A stretch of DNA of 64,000 nucleotides, taken from positions 1-64,000 of the forward strand of contig CAYWIS010000002.1 in NCBI GenBank assembly GCA_964458385.1, in the 5' to 3' direction. Origin of the DNA: JAHWKS01 sp964458385. GTDB taxonomy: Bacteria > Planctomycetota > Planctomycetia > Pirellulales > Pirellulaceae. A program made the translations under genes and the position numbers. A model generated the notes under the pieces. That model searched no databases. It had not been told where the DNA came from and was given only the letters and a program-made list of their open reading frames with translations. Positions 9,289 through 17,990 of this stretch are shown here, piece after piece; within the stretch, counting starts at the first letter, position 1, and each line of letters begins with the position of its first letter.

Positions 9289-9482
9289 GGGGACTCCTTT
9301 CGCCCGAAATTACACGCAGGGTCGCGCAAGTGGGGAAAAAGGTACCAAACCGCCGCCGATGGGGCTAGACGAGTCGCGGCTTCCTTCCCGCGTTGGTTCT
9401 ACTTGCGGTTCACACTACAATTAGGTTCCCCGCTGCGTGGGGACGAAGACAAGCCGGGATTTCACTTTTCCGACCGAGGTCG

Positions 9483-10391
9483 ATGCGCCAGATTGGAACT
9501 CTCTCGACAAAAGACGATGCAAATCGATTCGCTGATTATCTGCTCACGCAAGGTGTGGAGGTAAAGGCAGAGCAAGATTCGGCAGGCTGGGCAATTTGGG
9601 TTCGCGACGAGAATCAGCTTGATCGCGCTCGGGACGAATTCAAGGAGTTCGTCCAAAACCCGAATGATGAACGTTATCGCGAAGCGGCGCGGCGGGCGGT
9701 CGAATTGCGTCGTGAGGAACAAGCTCGGCGCGAACAGATTCGGCGGAACACGTACGATATGGGGGACCGTTGGACCCGCCCCCTTGTCCAGCGGCGACCG
9801 CTAACCGTGGTGCTAATTGCGTTAAGTCTGTTTGTGTCGCTCACGTCGAATTTTGGCTCGGATTGGTCCGTGGCTGGGCACCTGAGTTTTGCTCGAGTTT
9901 AGGTCGACGACCAGGGACTGGCGGCCCACGCGAGAGATGGGTTTCGTGAAGTAAAAGAGGGCCAACTTTGGCGCACCGTGACGCCGATCTTTCTGCATTT
10001 CTCCGTGACCCACCTCCTTTTCAATATGTTTGCGTTGTTTGTGCTGGGAGGCATGGTTGAGGAGCGTCGCGGTACTTGGCGGTTGGGAGCGATGGCGCTG
10101 ACAATCGCTGTCGTTTCGAACATCGCCGAGTACGTTTACACCGGCAATCCCGTATTCGGCGGAATGTCGGGGGTTGTGTATGGTCTATTCGGATACATCT
10201 GGATGAAGATGCAGTTCGAACCACGCTCGGGATTCTACCTGGATGGTATGACCATCGTCATCGTGTTGGCGTGGCTGTTCATGGGGCTGGCCGGGGTCAT
10301 ACCTCACATGGCGAATACCGCGCATGTGTCCGGCCTGTTGGTCGGCATGGCGACGGGATATTTGACGTCGATCGTACGCGGCGGAAAGTAA
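9483..10391 (+). pseudogene. GlpG-type rhomboid protease interrupted by an in-frame TAG
   Basis: The frame from ATG 9483 (GAGG just upstream) encodes a GlpG-like N-terminal cytoplasmic domain (about residues 1-70, FADYLLTQGVEVKAEQD), a basic linker and the first membrane segment, then meets TAG at 9900-9902. The same frame continues without any indel: after 25 codons it reads LWRTVTPIFLHFSVTHLLFN, and further on GGMSGVVYGLFG with the catalytic serine and HMANTAHVSGL with the catalytic histidine, ending at 10391. The whole would be an intact intramembrane serine protease of about 302 residues. A single substitution of a sense codon such as GAG or CAG would explain the stop. It may be a true pseudogene, strain variation, or a sequencing error. 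Confidence 0.85.
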
Positions 10392-10550
10392 GAAATTGTC
10401 ATCCAATGCACGAACGCACCGTAAATCCGGGATCCGTGCAACAGCGTGGCGTATGCGAAAGTGCTCAGCTTAAGCTCAAGAGCTAGCGCATCAAGAGAAC
10501 GTCCACCGGGCGGGAGGCGCCAGAGTCAAGCTGCCCTTGTGCGATCACCA

Positions 10551-12065
10551 TCATTCCTTGGTGGATGACGATTCGTCCGGCTCAATAACGACAGTCACAG
10601 CATCAGCCGTCTGATGGTCCAACAGTAATTCGCTCCCATCGGGGAGATGCAACGTCCAGACGGCGCCGCGATCGCGGCGTGGTCCGACAACAACCCGCAT
10701 GCCCACCGTTAAGGGCGTTTTCTCGGCGGGCGGCCGTATCGCCGTGACGGTTGCTACGCGCCCTTCGCGCAGGAGGCTTGCATTGACCGGAGTGCCCGGC
10801 TCCGTCACCGCCGCGTCTTCTGGAATCTCCGAGCCATGAGGATCGCGGAGCGGATGTCCGAGCTTGTCATCAAGGTACTTTATCGCTTCGGGGGCGCGCA
10901 CATGCTCTAGGCGGTCGGCGGCCGGGTGAAGTTGCTCGGGGGGGGCGCCCGCCTGCTCTAAATAGGATTCCCACAAGCGATGTGCGCGCACCAAGCGTTG
11001 CGCTTGCCGCTCGCCTTCCTCGGTTAACTGAATCGTACCGTCCTTCACGTCCAGCAGTCCATCTCGTGCGAGGGAGCGAACTGCCCGACGCACTCGCTCG
11101 GGACGTTCGTCCACGTGGCGGGATACCGTGTCCACCGCCATTTGCGGCTCGGGCGCACGCAAGATGGCGCCTAGAACATCTTCCACCAATTGCTGAGGAA
11201 CGGCGCGGCGACGACGGAGCCAATCGGCAATCATCCCATATCGCGGAGCGCAGGTAAGGATGAGGAGAAACAAGCCCGTTCCCACCACGATGATGGCTGC
11301 GGCCGGCGCCACGTTCAGGTATTCCGACATCGCGTAACCGGCCAAGAAGCTGACAGCGCCCAACAGCGCTGAAACCCAAATCATGCGGCTTAGCCGGTCA
11401 CATAACAAGTACGCCGATGCGGCGGGTGTGACCAACATGCCGACCACCAGCACGACGCCCACTATCTGGACTGCGCTTACTACGACCAAGGCCGTGCAGG
11501 CAGTAAGAAGGTACTCCAGCGCGACCACGGGAATACCGATGGACGCCGCCATGACCGGATCGAAGCTGGCGATCTTAAGATGTCGGTAAAACAGGATCAC
11601 CATGGTCAGCACAAACGCCGCAACGCCCGCCATCATCCATAGCTCGGCGTCCGATACCACTAACACCGAACCGATAACAAAGTGATACAAATCTAAGNNN
11701 NNNNNNNCGGCGAAGACGCCTGTATACATGATTCCGATGGCGGTGTCTTCCTTGATACGCGACACCTGCGAAATGAACCCGATCGACGCCACGGTCAGCA
11801 ACGCGGCAATGATTGAACCGAGCACCATGGCCGGAGCGCTGGCTTCTACGCCGAATGCTAGTTTCATGAGCAAATAGCCGCCGACCACCCCCGCCAGCAT
11901 CGAGTGCGCCAGCGCGTCGCCGAGAAACGCCATGCGACGCAGGATAATGAAGCAGCCAATGACCGCGCACACCGTCGATACCAAGATGCCCGCCAGAAGC
12001 ATTTTCGGCACATACGGATAGCGGGCATGCCATTCGATAAGCCAATCGGGAACGAGGTCGAACAT
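10551..12065 (-). CDS. ABC-3 type Mn/Zn/Fe permease fused to DtxR-type repressor
   Basis: The frame spans an N-gap. Residues 1 to about 285 are an ABC-3 (ZnuB/MntB) permease with about eight membrane segments and family motifs RRMAFLGDALAHSMLAGVV and KEDTAIGIMYTGVFA. Residues about 300-430 are a DtxR/MntR module: a winged helix (VDTVSRHVDERPERVRRAVR), then the metal-binding/dimerisation region RAHRLWESYLEQAG and AADRLEHVRAPEAI with the histidine and glutamate positions typical of the family. The last 75 residues are SH3/FeoA-like. Chlamydial YtgCR is a known fusion of this type, in which the repressor half is released by cleavage. ATG 12065 (AGAG upstream) precedes the first membrane helix. 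No ATPase or binding-protein gene is adjacent. Confidence 0.85.
   Translation of the reverse strand: MFDLVPDWLIEWHARYPYVPKMLLAGILVSTVCAVIGCFIILRRMAFLGDALAHSMLAGVVGGYLLMKLAFGVEASAPAMVLGSIIAALLTVASIGFISQVSRIKEDTAIGIMYTGVFAXXXXLDLYHFVIGSVLVVSDAELWMMAGVAAFVLTMVILFYRHLKIASFDPVMAASIGIPVVALEYLLTACTALVVVSAVQIVGVVLVVGMLVTPAASAYLLCDRLSRMIWVSALLGAVSFLAGYAMSEYLNVAPAAAIIVVGTGLFLLILTCAPRYGMIADWLRRRRAVPQQLVEDVLGAILRAPEPQMAVDTVSRHVDERPERVRRAVRSLARDGLLDVKDGTIQLTEEGERQAQRLVRAHRLWESYLEQAGAPPEQLHPAADRLEHVRAPEAIKYLDDKLGHPLRDPHGSEIPEDAAVTEPGTPVNASLLREGRVATVTAIRPPAEKTPLTVGMRVVVGPRRDRGAVWTLHLPDGSELLLDHQTADAVTVVIEPDESSSTKE
11698..11707. other. Assembly gap (10 N) inside the permease gene
   Basis: Ten undetermined bases lie between the codons for GVFA and LDLYHF. 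In ABC-3 permeases the corresponding interval is usually longer than the four residues that ten bases allow, so the run is probably a placeholder of unknown true size. Confidence 0.9.
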
Positions 12066-12196
12066 AGATCTCTGCGAAAAATCGCTTTTACGGCGATGGG
12101 ATTCCGCCGTCGGGTGCGGCCACACGCCAGAACGCAATTGCCTTACGCAGGAACAAGATGGAGAAGTGACTTGTTTTGCTGGCGGAGCCTAACGAT

Positions 12197-12829
12197 CTAG
12201 GAGACATCAACCGAAGCCGCATGCGGAAGAAACGCCTTCCACATTTCATACTTGGGATTTCCTAATTTTTGCGCCAGGAGTGGGCTTTGCTTCGGCTTGA
12301 CCGGCTTACGGATTAGCTTCATCCGTGCTTCCTGCGGCGTGCGGCCTCCTTTGTATGTGTTACATGGTTTGCAGCTGGTCACCACATTCTCCCAGGTCGT
12401 GGCTCCACCACGACTGCGAGGCACGACATGGTCCAAGCTTAATTGAGCATAGGGGACCGCCTCGCCACAGTACTGGCATCGGTGTTCATCCCGAGCAAAC
12501 AGATTACGCCGGCTGAATCGCAAGGTTTGACGCGGCGTGCGGTCATAATGCAGTAATCGCAGCACGCGTGGGACTTGGATCTCAAAATTCACCGTTCGAA
12601 TCCAATCCTCGTGGGCTCGCTTGGCCGCCCCCCGGCGCAGGCTCAATTCGAGCCAAGAGGCGAAGTCGTAGTTGAAGTACTGACCATCCTCGACGTAGAT
12701 CACCTCGGCCAGATCGCGATAAAGCAGACCGAACGCTCGGCGAACGTTGACTACGTGAACCGCCATGTAGAAGCGGTTCAACACCAGCACGCTTGCCGAC
12801 AAAGCGCGTTCCGAACCGACGTTGATCAT
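12197..12829 (-). CDS. HNH endonuclease
   Basis: The 210-residue protein has an N-terminal region typical of stand-alone HNH proteins (VLNRFYMAVHVVNVRRAF) and a C-terminal HNH domain at about residues 110-170: the zinc ligands CQYCG and CKPCN bracket LSLDHVVPRSRGG, with the catalytic histidine in LDHV. This is the IPR002711-type arrangement widespread in bacteria, often with no known role and sometimes part of defence or DNA-repair modules. No methyltransferase or restriction partner is adjacent. GGAGA about seven bases upstream supports ATG 12829. It lies upstream of the permease-repressor gene on the same strand, 131 bases away. Confidence 0.9.
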   Translation of the reverse strand: MINVGSERALSASVLVLNRFYMAVHVVNVRRAFGLLYRDLAEVIYVEDGQYFNYDFASWLELSLRRGAAKRAHEDWIRTVNFEIQVPRVLRLLHYDRTPRQTLRFSRRNLFARDEHRCQYCGEAVPYAQLSLDHVVPRSRGGATTWENVVTSCKPCNTYKGGRTPQEARMKLIRKPVKPKQSPLLAQKLGNPKYEMWKAFLPHAASVDVS

Positions 12830-13077
12830 ACGCTGTCTCCGCGAGGGTGAAGGGTTGTGTAACTCCCACCGAATTCGCCCCGCATCGTGCGAAGATATTT
12901 TACCGATGCGTCTTGGGCGCAGCCACTATGTAACTTGGGACAGCCGAAAAATCTTGCTAGAACGTCTTGCTCCGCGGCGCGCATTGCCATTACGATGAAG
13001 AGAGACGTTTGGAATCCACTCCTTTGATCCTCCCAACCTCTCTCCATCGTTTTCTTCCATCCTCAGAGGCGCGGGCG

Positions 13078-13383
13078 ATGATCCTTTACTCGTGCGACCG
13101 TTGCAAACGGGTCCTCGATTCCGGCGAAACGCGGTATATGGTGCGTGTCGAAGTGACTACTCCTTTGGAGCCGCTCGACACCGAGGAGCACCAGGATGAT
13201 CGCGACCACCTGAGCGAAATTCATGAGATTCTGGAGGGGCTTAGCGCGGAAGAGATCGAGACGCTTTCCGAGGATGTCGGCCGACTTTTGCGATATGATC
13301 TGTGCCGCGATTGCTATCGCAAATTCATTCAGTTCCCTGTAGGGCGCGAACCGGCTGAACAATTTGGCTTTAGTGAGAATTGA
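13078..13383 (+). CDS. Small zinc-ribbon-like protein of unknown function
   Basis: The 101-residue protein has CDRC near its N-terminus (residues 6-9) and CRDC near residue 81, a spacing consistent with a split four-cysteine zinc site. Between them lies an acidic helical region (EEHQDDRDHLSEIHEILEG). ATG 13078 was selected because GAGG lies about eight bases upstream and the upstream extension to 12967 is not protein-like. There is no signal peptide. I do not recognise a named family, although similar proteins occur in planctomycetes. It precedes the thermonuclease gene by 12 bases, so the two probably form an operon. Confidence 0.8.
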   Translation: MILYSCDRCKRVLDSGETRYMVRVEVTTPLEPLDTEEHQDDRDHLSEIHEILEGLSAEEIETLSEDVGRLLRYDLCRDCYRKFIQFPVGREPAEQFGFSEN

Positions 13384-13395
13384 CGTCTTTCTGCC

Positions 13396-13989
13396 GTGGC
13401 CCGTGACGATTTTCGCGGCCTGTTTCCCTCTGGTCGTGGCTACCGCCGGCGATGGTCCTGGGGTGGAATCCTCTTTCTCTTCCTGCTGACTTTACTGCTC
13501 GCGCGGCGCGGTTACGAGATTGTCGTATCCGAGCCAACATCTCAAACGGCGGCAGTTCTCCATGAGGGCGTTTACGACCTGGTGCGCGTCGTTGATGGCG
13601 ATACGTTGGTCGTTCGGCCCGCCGAAGATGCGGGCGGATCTTCAGGCCAATCGCTTCAAGCCTACGTTCGCTTGATCGGTATTGATACGCCTGAGACCGT
13701 TAAGCCCGACCATCCCATCGAACCGTGGGGACCTGAGGCGACGGAGTTCACACGTCGGTTTCTCGCGTCAGGGCGACTGGAACTGCGCATGGATAAACGG
13801 CGTAAGGACCGATACGATCGATTCCTCGCGTATGTCTACGTCGACGGGCGAATGCTAAACGAGGAATTGGTTCGTGCGGGTTTGGCGCGCGTGTCGCATT
13901 ACCCCGGCGACTCGCCGCGAATTGCTCGCCAGTTGCAGGAGGCGGAAGAAGAGGCCCGCCGCGCACGTCGTGGAATTTGGTCGCCGTAA
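13396..13989 (+). CDS. Thermonuclease (SNase-like), membrane-anchored
   Basis: The 197-residue protein has an N-terminal membrane segment (residues about 22-38) and a C-terminal staphylococcal-nuclease domain. Key residues are visible: DGDTL (calcium-binding aspartates) near residue 68, RLIGIDTPE with the first catalytic arginine near 92, and KDRYDRFLAYVYVDG with the second arginine near 136. Such enzymes cut DNA or RNA outside the cytoplasm and bind calcium. The start is GTG at 13396, 12 bases after the stop of the zinc-ribbon gene. The catalytic glutamate is expected just before TRRFLASG, where WGPEATEF occurs. Confidence 0.9.
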   Translation: MARDDFRGLFPSGRGYRRRWSWGGILFLFLLTLLLARRGYEIVVSEPTSQTAAVLHEGVYDLVRVVDGDTLVVRPAEDAGGSSGQSLQAYVRLIGIDTPETVKPDHPIEPWGPEATEFTRRFLASGRLELRMDKRRKDRYDRFLAYVYVDGRMLNEELVRAGLARVSHYPGDSPRIARQLQEAEEEARRARRGIWSP

Positions 13990-14029
13990 AAGCTTGCAGC
14001 ATGCTCTCTCGTCTTTGTGCAAACTTGCT

Positions 14030-14416
14030 TTATTCACGAGGAGTGTAGCGACGCATAATCGCCCGCTCCAATAGCAGGTAATTGCCGCCTTGGTATTCCG
14101 TAACTGCCCCGTAGACGATCCAGACTTGGGACGGGGGTGTCTGGCGTAGTGTCAGGATTACGCGCTCAAGGGCCAAGTTCTCCAAGACCGTCATGGGGCG
14201 ACGACCATTCTCTGGCGTGAAGGTGACTCGATCACCGGTTATCTCAAAGCGCCCGGCGACTTCGCGAAGCGCCGTTCCTTCGCGCCATCGTTGCCCAGCG
14301 CCGATTGTCGGCGGTGGTGCTACACCGTGTTGCGCACGCGCGATCTCCAAGCCGATCCCTACGGATAGTGCTACGAAAAGAGACGCACGCAACCTATCTA
14401 GAATCCATGCACTCAT
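14030..14416 (-). CDS. Secreted protein of unknown function
   Basis: The 128-residue protein starts with a signal peptide (about residues 1-28, ending near EIARAQHG). The mature part contains GTALREVAGRFEITGDRVTF and a segment of about 45 residues predicted as beta strands, with ENLALERVILTLRQ. I do not recognise a named family, but the pattern of conserved-looking glycine and aromatic residues and the signal peptide argue for a real gene. It faces the thermonuclease gene tail-to-tail with about 40 bases between. Confidence 0.7.
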   Translation of the reverse strand: MSAWILDRLRASLFVALSVGIGLEIARAQHGVAPPPTIGAGQRWREGTALREVAGRFEITGDRVTFTPENGRRPMTVLENLALERVILTLRQTPPSQVWIVYGAVTEYQGGNYLLLERAIMRRYTPRE

Positions 14417-14927
14417 TCGCCGGCTGCTTGTGCTATGCGGAGGGGAACAATCAAAGAATGGCTAAAATAGGTTAGCTTATTATCATGTTCGTCGTTGCAA
14501 TCGTTTTTGCGTAGGTCGTTACCTGGTTGCGTGGATGCAACGTCGCCACCTCCTGACATGGGCGCCGTTTTGACGCCGAATAAGTGACAATCGTAGCTCA
14601 TTCTGACCCGGCATTCCGGGGAGGTTCCCATGCCCCCCATTTTCGCCTGGACATGACGAGTTCGAAGTTGCAGGCGACGGAGCAGAGATCTGGGACTCGG
14701 CGCCCTTTTTGATCATCCACGGCCGCCCCTTTCAGCAAATTCGTCTGGACGCCAAATCGGACCTTTGGCAAACTTCTCCGCCCCAGGATGCGCAAAAAGG
14801 GCCGAGCGCCGGGGCACTCGGGCAGAGAATAGTTGCGTTCCCAGCAATCGTGTCCTGTTGGTGAGCCCTGCGAGTTGGGCTTGGGGTCTGCTCTACGCCA
14901 GCGGTTCCTATCATGGAGGAATGTCTC
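14417..14927. other. Intergenic region, likely divergent promoters
   Basis: The region lies between the divergent genes at 14416 and 14928. No frame on either strand has protein character. An AT-rich island around 14460-14485 (AATAGGTTAGCTTATTATC) stands out against the GC-rich background and is the best place for a promoter, but I cannot assign elements. A minus-strand frame running through 14598-15506 is an antisense shadow of the next gene. Confidence 0.5.
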
Positions 14928-15449
14928 ATGAAGTCGTCTACCATCATGCGCGGCGCTCTTATGTGCGCGTGCTTGTTCGCGGCATCGACCGCCGTAGCCG
15001 ACGGCTGGGAGTTCCCCAGCCTGAATCCGTTCAAAACTGAAAAACGCGAAGTTTCGGCATATACGCCGCCCCGTGATTCTGCGGAACCTCTGGAGGCCGA
15101 CAAGGAGGAGTCCGGTTTTCGCCTTCCGAAGTTCAAGATGCCCAGTTTCGGTTTCGGAGCAAAGCCACCGGGCCAACCCTCGACCATGGAGAAACTGGGG
15201 CGAGGGACCAAGAACTTCTTTAGCAAGACGGCCGACGTTCTCACGCCGTGGGACAACGACGACAAGCCAACATCGCGCACCACGCGCAGCGCCACGGGCG
15301 TGCGCCGTAAATACAGCGGCTCGACCGGAGAGTTCAAAGCTGAGAAGAAATCGTTCGTTCCTTCCTGGTTTTTTGGCGGCGACGACGAAGAGGAAGATAC
15401 CCCTCGGACGGTAAATAGCTTTATTGCCCAGCCGCGCCCTAAGTTCTAA
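14928..15449 (+). CDS. Secreted basic protein of unknown function
   Basis: The 173-residue protein has a signal peptide (residues about 1-24, ending at VADG). The mature protein is rich in Lys, Pro, Ser and Phe, with FRLPKFKMPSFGFGAKPPG and GTKNFFSKTADVLTPW as the most distinctive parts, then an acidic patch GDDEEEDTPR near the end. ATG 14928 is supported by GGAGG eight bases upstream. I recognise the layout as one of the common planctomycete secreted hypothetical types, but no function is known. Confidence 0.75.
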   Translation: MKSSTIMRGALMCACLFAASTAVADGWEFPSLNPFKTEKREVSAYTPPRDSAEPLEADKEESGFRLPKFKMPSFGFGAKPPGQPSTMEKLGRGTKNFFSKTADVLTPWDNDDKPTSRTTRSATGVRRKYSGSTGEFKAEKKSFVPSWFFGGDDEEEDTPRTVNSFIAQPRPKF

Positions 15450-15515
15450 CTCTCGCGAGCTTGATTTGCGGCGCGGGTACGCGCGCCGCGCGTATCGAAG
15501 GTACAATGGTCGATT

Positions 15516-16427
15516 ATGATCGACCTATTTCTCGGCGCGGCGGGCCTCATCGACCACGGCAAACCAGAGTTGGCGCCTGCGCGAGTGGACGCGGCCGCCG
15601 ATCGATTGCCGGACGAAAAACGGCGCTGCGTTGCGATTGATGTGCGTTCTGCCGAGCGAGCACTTAACGATTTTCGCCCGAGGACCTTCAAAGCCCTGGG
15701 GCGTAAACATTTGATCTGCAACATTCTGGGCAGCGCCGCGGGGCCATTCGTCGTTCTATTGGCATGCGCCGCCATTCTTGTCAACCCCTCAGCGAGTGAA
15801 TGCTTTGGGGCTCTTCGTCTATTCCATTGGGAATACAGCGGCATCGCGCTAACCCAAGAGTTCGTTCGCAAGGACTTTCAGGAACTGCGACTACAGGAAC
15901 CACACTACGCTAGACATATAGTACGTCAATTCTCAAACTGGAGGGCAATTACATTTTTCGACACGGCGCTAATGTGCACGGGCCAAGGGCGATTGTCGGG
16001 TGATCGAGTTGGCCTTACGGAACGCGGTCTCACACGTTCGAAGGAGCTACCAACGCCACTTGAAGGACGTTTGGCGTACTTTGGGCGGACAGGCGTTCTA
16101 TCTTCAAGCATCCAGAATTGGTGGCCGGCAGCGGTTAAACGCCGCGAAACCGTTCCCCATTCACATGCCCTTGTGGCGAGCGACGGGACGCGGACCAAGG
16201 TCGGCCACAGAATCTCCTTTCAGATAACCACACTTCGAGTGCTGAAGGAAAATCGGCTGCTGGCCTTCGCCACAACTGCCGGCTTGACGTCTGTTGGCGC
16301 ATGCGACATTCTCGGCGGGGCGCGCAGGTGTCTCATCTCAAGCTGCGAGTATCTCGATCAGATAGGATTCACAAGGCGCGAAAGCGACCTTCGTTATCCA
16401 ACCTTTACGGCCAGTCCCGCCGTATAA
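15516..16427 (+). CDS. SelB-like ORF: degenerate selenocysteine elongation factor, middle deleted
   Basis: The first about 135 residues follow the SelB GTPase domain: LGAAGLIDHGKPEL corresponds to GTAGHIDHGKT, ADRLPDEKRRCVAIDV to TDRLPEEKRRGITIDL, and ICNILGSAAGPFVVLLACAA to the helix after GHE. The last part matches the SelB C-terminal winged helix (GRLSGDRVGL and CEYLDQIGFTRRESDLRYP). About 330 residues between are missing; the ORF has 303 codons versus roughly 630. All nucleotide-binding motifs are lost: GKT became GKP, the switch threonine and DxxGHE are gone, and TKxD reads TQEF. The frame is nevertheless open throughout. SelA follows 40 bases downstream. This is either a pseudogene or a protein with a new role; it cannot be a working SelB. 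Confidence 0.75.
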   Translation: MIDLFLGAAGLIDHGKPELAPARVDAAADRLPDEKRRCVAIDVRSAERALNDFRPRTFKALGRKHLICNILGSAAGPFVVLLACAAILVNPSASECFGALRLFHWEYSGIALTQEFVRKDFQELRLQEPHYARHIVRQFSNWRAITFFDTALMCTGQGRLSGDRVGLTERGLTRSKELPTPLEGRLAYFGRTGVLSSSIQNWWPAAVKRRETVPHSHALVASDGTRTKVGHRISFQITTLRVLKENRLLAFATTAGLTSVGACDILGGARRCLISSCEYLDQIGFTRRESDLRYPTFTASPAV

Positions 16428-16467
16428 TAGCCGGCCTCAGCATTTTCCGTTTTCCAATTGCCGCTCC

Positions 16468-17862
16468 ATGAACAGGTCATCCCACGTATTGCGAAACCTT
16501 CCGTCGGTCAACGACTTGTTGGAAAGTCCTCCGCTGCGGCGATTGCGGGATAACCTAAGCCACGGTGTGGTTGTGGGGGGCGTGCGGTCCTTTCTCGACA
16601 ACCTTCGGCGCGAGCTACAAATGGCCACATCGGACCTACACCTGCCCGATATTGGCGATTTGGCGGAACGCATTGCCCAGTGGATTCAACATCAGGAAGA
16701 GTCCCCGCTGCGGCCAGCCGTGAACGCCACCGGTGTGATCCTCCATCGAGGGCTTGGACGTGTGCCTCTCGCCGATGAAGCAGTAGAAGCCATTGGGGCG
16801 GTGGCCGGCGGCTACGCGACCGTCGAAGCCGATGTCGCCACGGGAGGCCATTTGGAGCGTACGCAGGCTGTTGAAGGACTGTTACAGCAACTTACCGGCG
16901 CTGAGGCGGCGGTTGTTGTGAATAACAATGCTGGCGCAACGTTGCTCACACTTTCTGCACTGGCGACCGGCAAAGAAGTTATCGTCTCCCGCGGACAGGT
17001 GGCCGAGATGAGCGACAGTTTTCGCCTACCAGAGATGGTAGTCGTTAGCGGCGCCCGACTGCGCGAAGTTGGAACGACGAACAATACCCGAATTTCGGAC
17101 TACGCTACGGCGATCGGTCCGGAAACCGCGGCGCTGATGAGGGTTCACGTCAGCGACTTCGTTGTCGTAGGGTTTACCGAACAACCTTCGCTCGCGGAAT
17201 TGGCGAACCTAGCCAAAGAGCGGAATTTGCCGTTGATCGACAACATGGGCGCGGGTGCACTTATTGACTTCGGTCCGTTGGGGCTGACTGGCGAACCAGT
17301 GGTGTCCGAAAGTGTTGCCGCGGGGGCTGATATGGTCTTGTTTAGCGGCGATAAACTTTTGGGGGGGCCGCAGTGTGGAATTCTCGTTGGCCGGCGCGAA
17401 CTGATCCAACGTGTTCAGTGTCATCCGCTCATGCGAGCATTGCGGGTCGATAAAATTACGCTCGCGGCGCTTGCGGCTACCTTGCGCCTCTACCGGAACC
17501 CAGAGAAGGCGCTTCAGACTGTCCCCTTGCTATCGCTATTGAATACACCCATCGAGAACCTTCGTAATCGGGCGGAGCGTTTGGCGCCGCAAATGGCGGC
17601 AGCGCCGGCAATCGCGGAGGCGAACGTGATAGATGACCAAACCTTTTTCGGAGGTGAAGCAATATCCACGCAGCAAATTCCAACGGTGTGTATTGCCTTG
17701 ACGCCGCAGGGACGTAGCATCGATGACCTTGCGACGGCGCTGCGCACGGGCAAGCCCTCCGTGTTTGGACGCCTCAAACAAGACCGGCTACTGCTTGACT
17801 TGCGGTCCGTCTTGCCTTCGCAGGACCAACTTATGGTGGACGCAGTTTTGAGAGTGAAGTGA
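16468..17862 (+). CDS. selA: L-seryl-tRNA(Sec) selenium transferase (SelA)
   Basis: SelA converts seryl-tRNA(Sec) to selenocysteinyl-tRNA using selenophosphate and PLP. This 464-residue protein has the SelA N-terminal domain (LRNLPSVNDLLE), the ring-forming core and the PLP lysine in MVLFSGDKLLGGPQCGILVG near residue 298, followed by HPLMRALRVDKITLAAL. Length is normal. Several signature positions differ from typical SelA: NATGVILHRGLGRVPL instead of HTNLGR, RGQVAEMSDSFRLP instead of RGELVEIGGSFR, DNMGAGAL instead of DLGSGAL, and FGGEAIST where GGGSLPG is expected. This drift, together with the broken SelB-like gene upstream, suggests relaxed selection or a changed role. No selC or selD gene is visible in the window. 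Confidence 0.88.
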   Translation: MNRSSHVLRNLPSVNDLLESPPLRRLRDNLSHGVVVGGVRSFLDNLRRELQMATSDLHLPDIGDLAERIAQWIQHQEESPLRPAVNATGVILHRGLGRVPLADEAVEAIGAVAGGYATVEADVATGGHLERTQAVEGLLQQLTGAEAAVVVNNNAGATLLTLSALATGKEVIVSRGQVAEMSDSFRLPEMVVVSGARLREVGTTNNTRISDYATAIGPETAALMRVHVSDFVVVGFTEQPSLAELANLAKERNLPLIDNMGAGALIDFGPLGLTGEPVVSESVAAGADMVLFSGDKLLGGPQCGILVGRRELIQRVQCHPLMRALRVDKITLAALAATLRLYRNPEKALQTVPLLSLLNTPIENLRNRAERLAPQMAAAPAIAEANVIDDQTFFGGEAISTQQIPTVCIALTPQGRSIDDLATALRTGKPSVFGRLKQDRLLLDLRSVLPSQDQLMVDAVLRVK

Positions 17863-17990
17863 CGCCGAGTTCACGAAAGATCGTTTGGGCCGAGGCGGCG
17901 GCCACATGGAGAGGACCCGCAATGTAAGTCCTTGCCATTTATCGTTCGACATTGGCCTCATTGGATTTTCGCAATTCATTATTTACCGCC

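Noticed and set aside
12590..12605. CCGTTCGAATCC, like a tRNA T-arm
   Set aside because: It is inside the HNH gene; no flanking tRNA structure.
14598..15506. 302-codon minus-strand frame
   Set aside because: It is antisense to the secreted protein at 14928, has no ribosome site, and its composition is that of a shadow frame.
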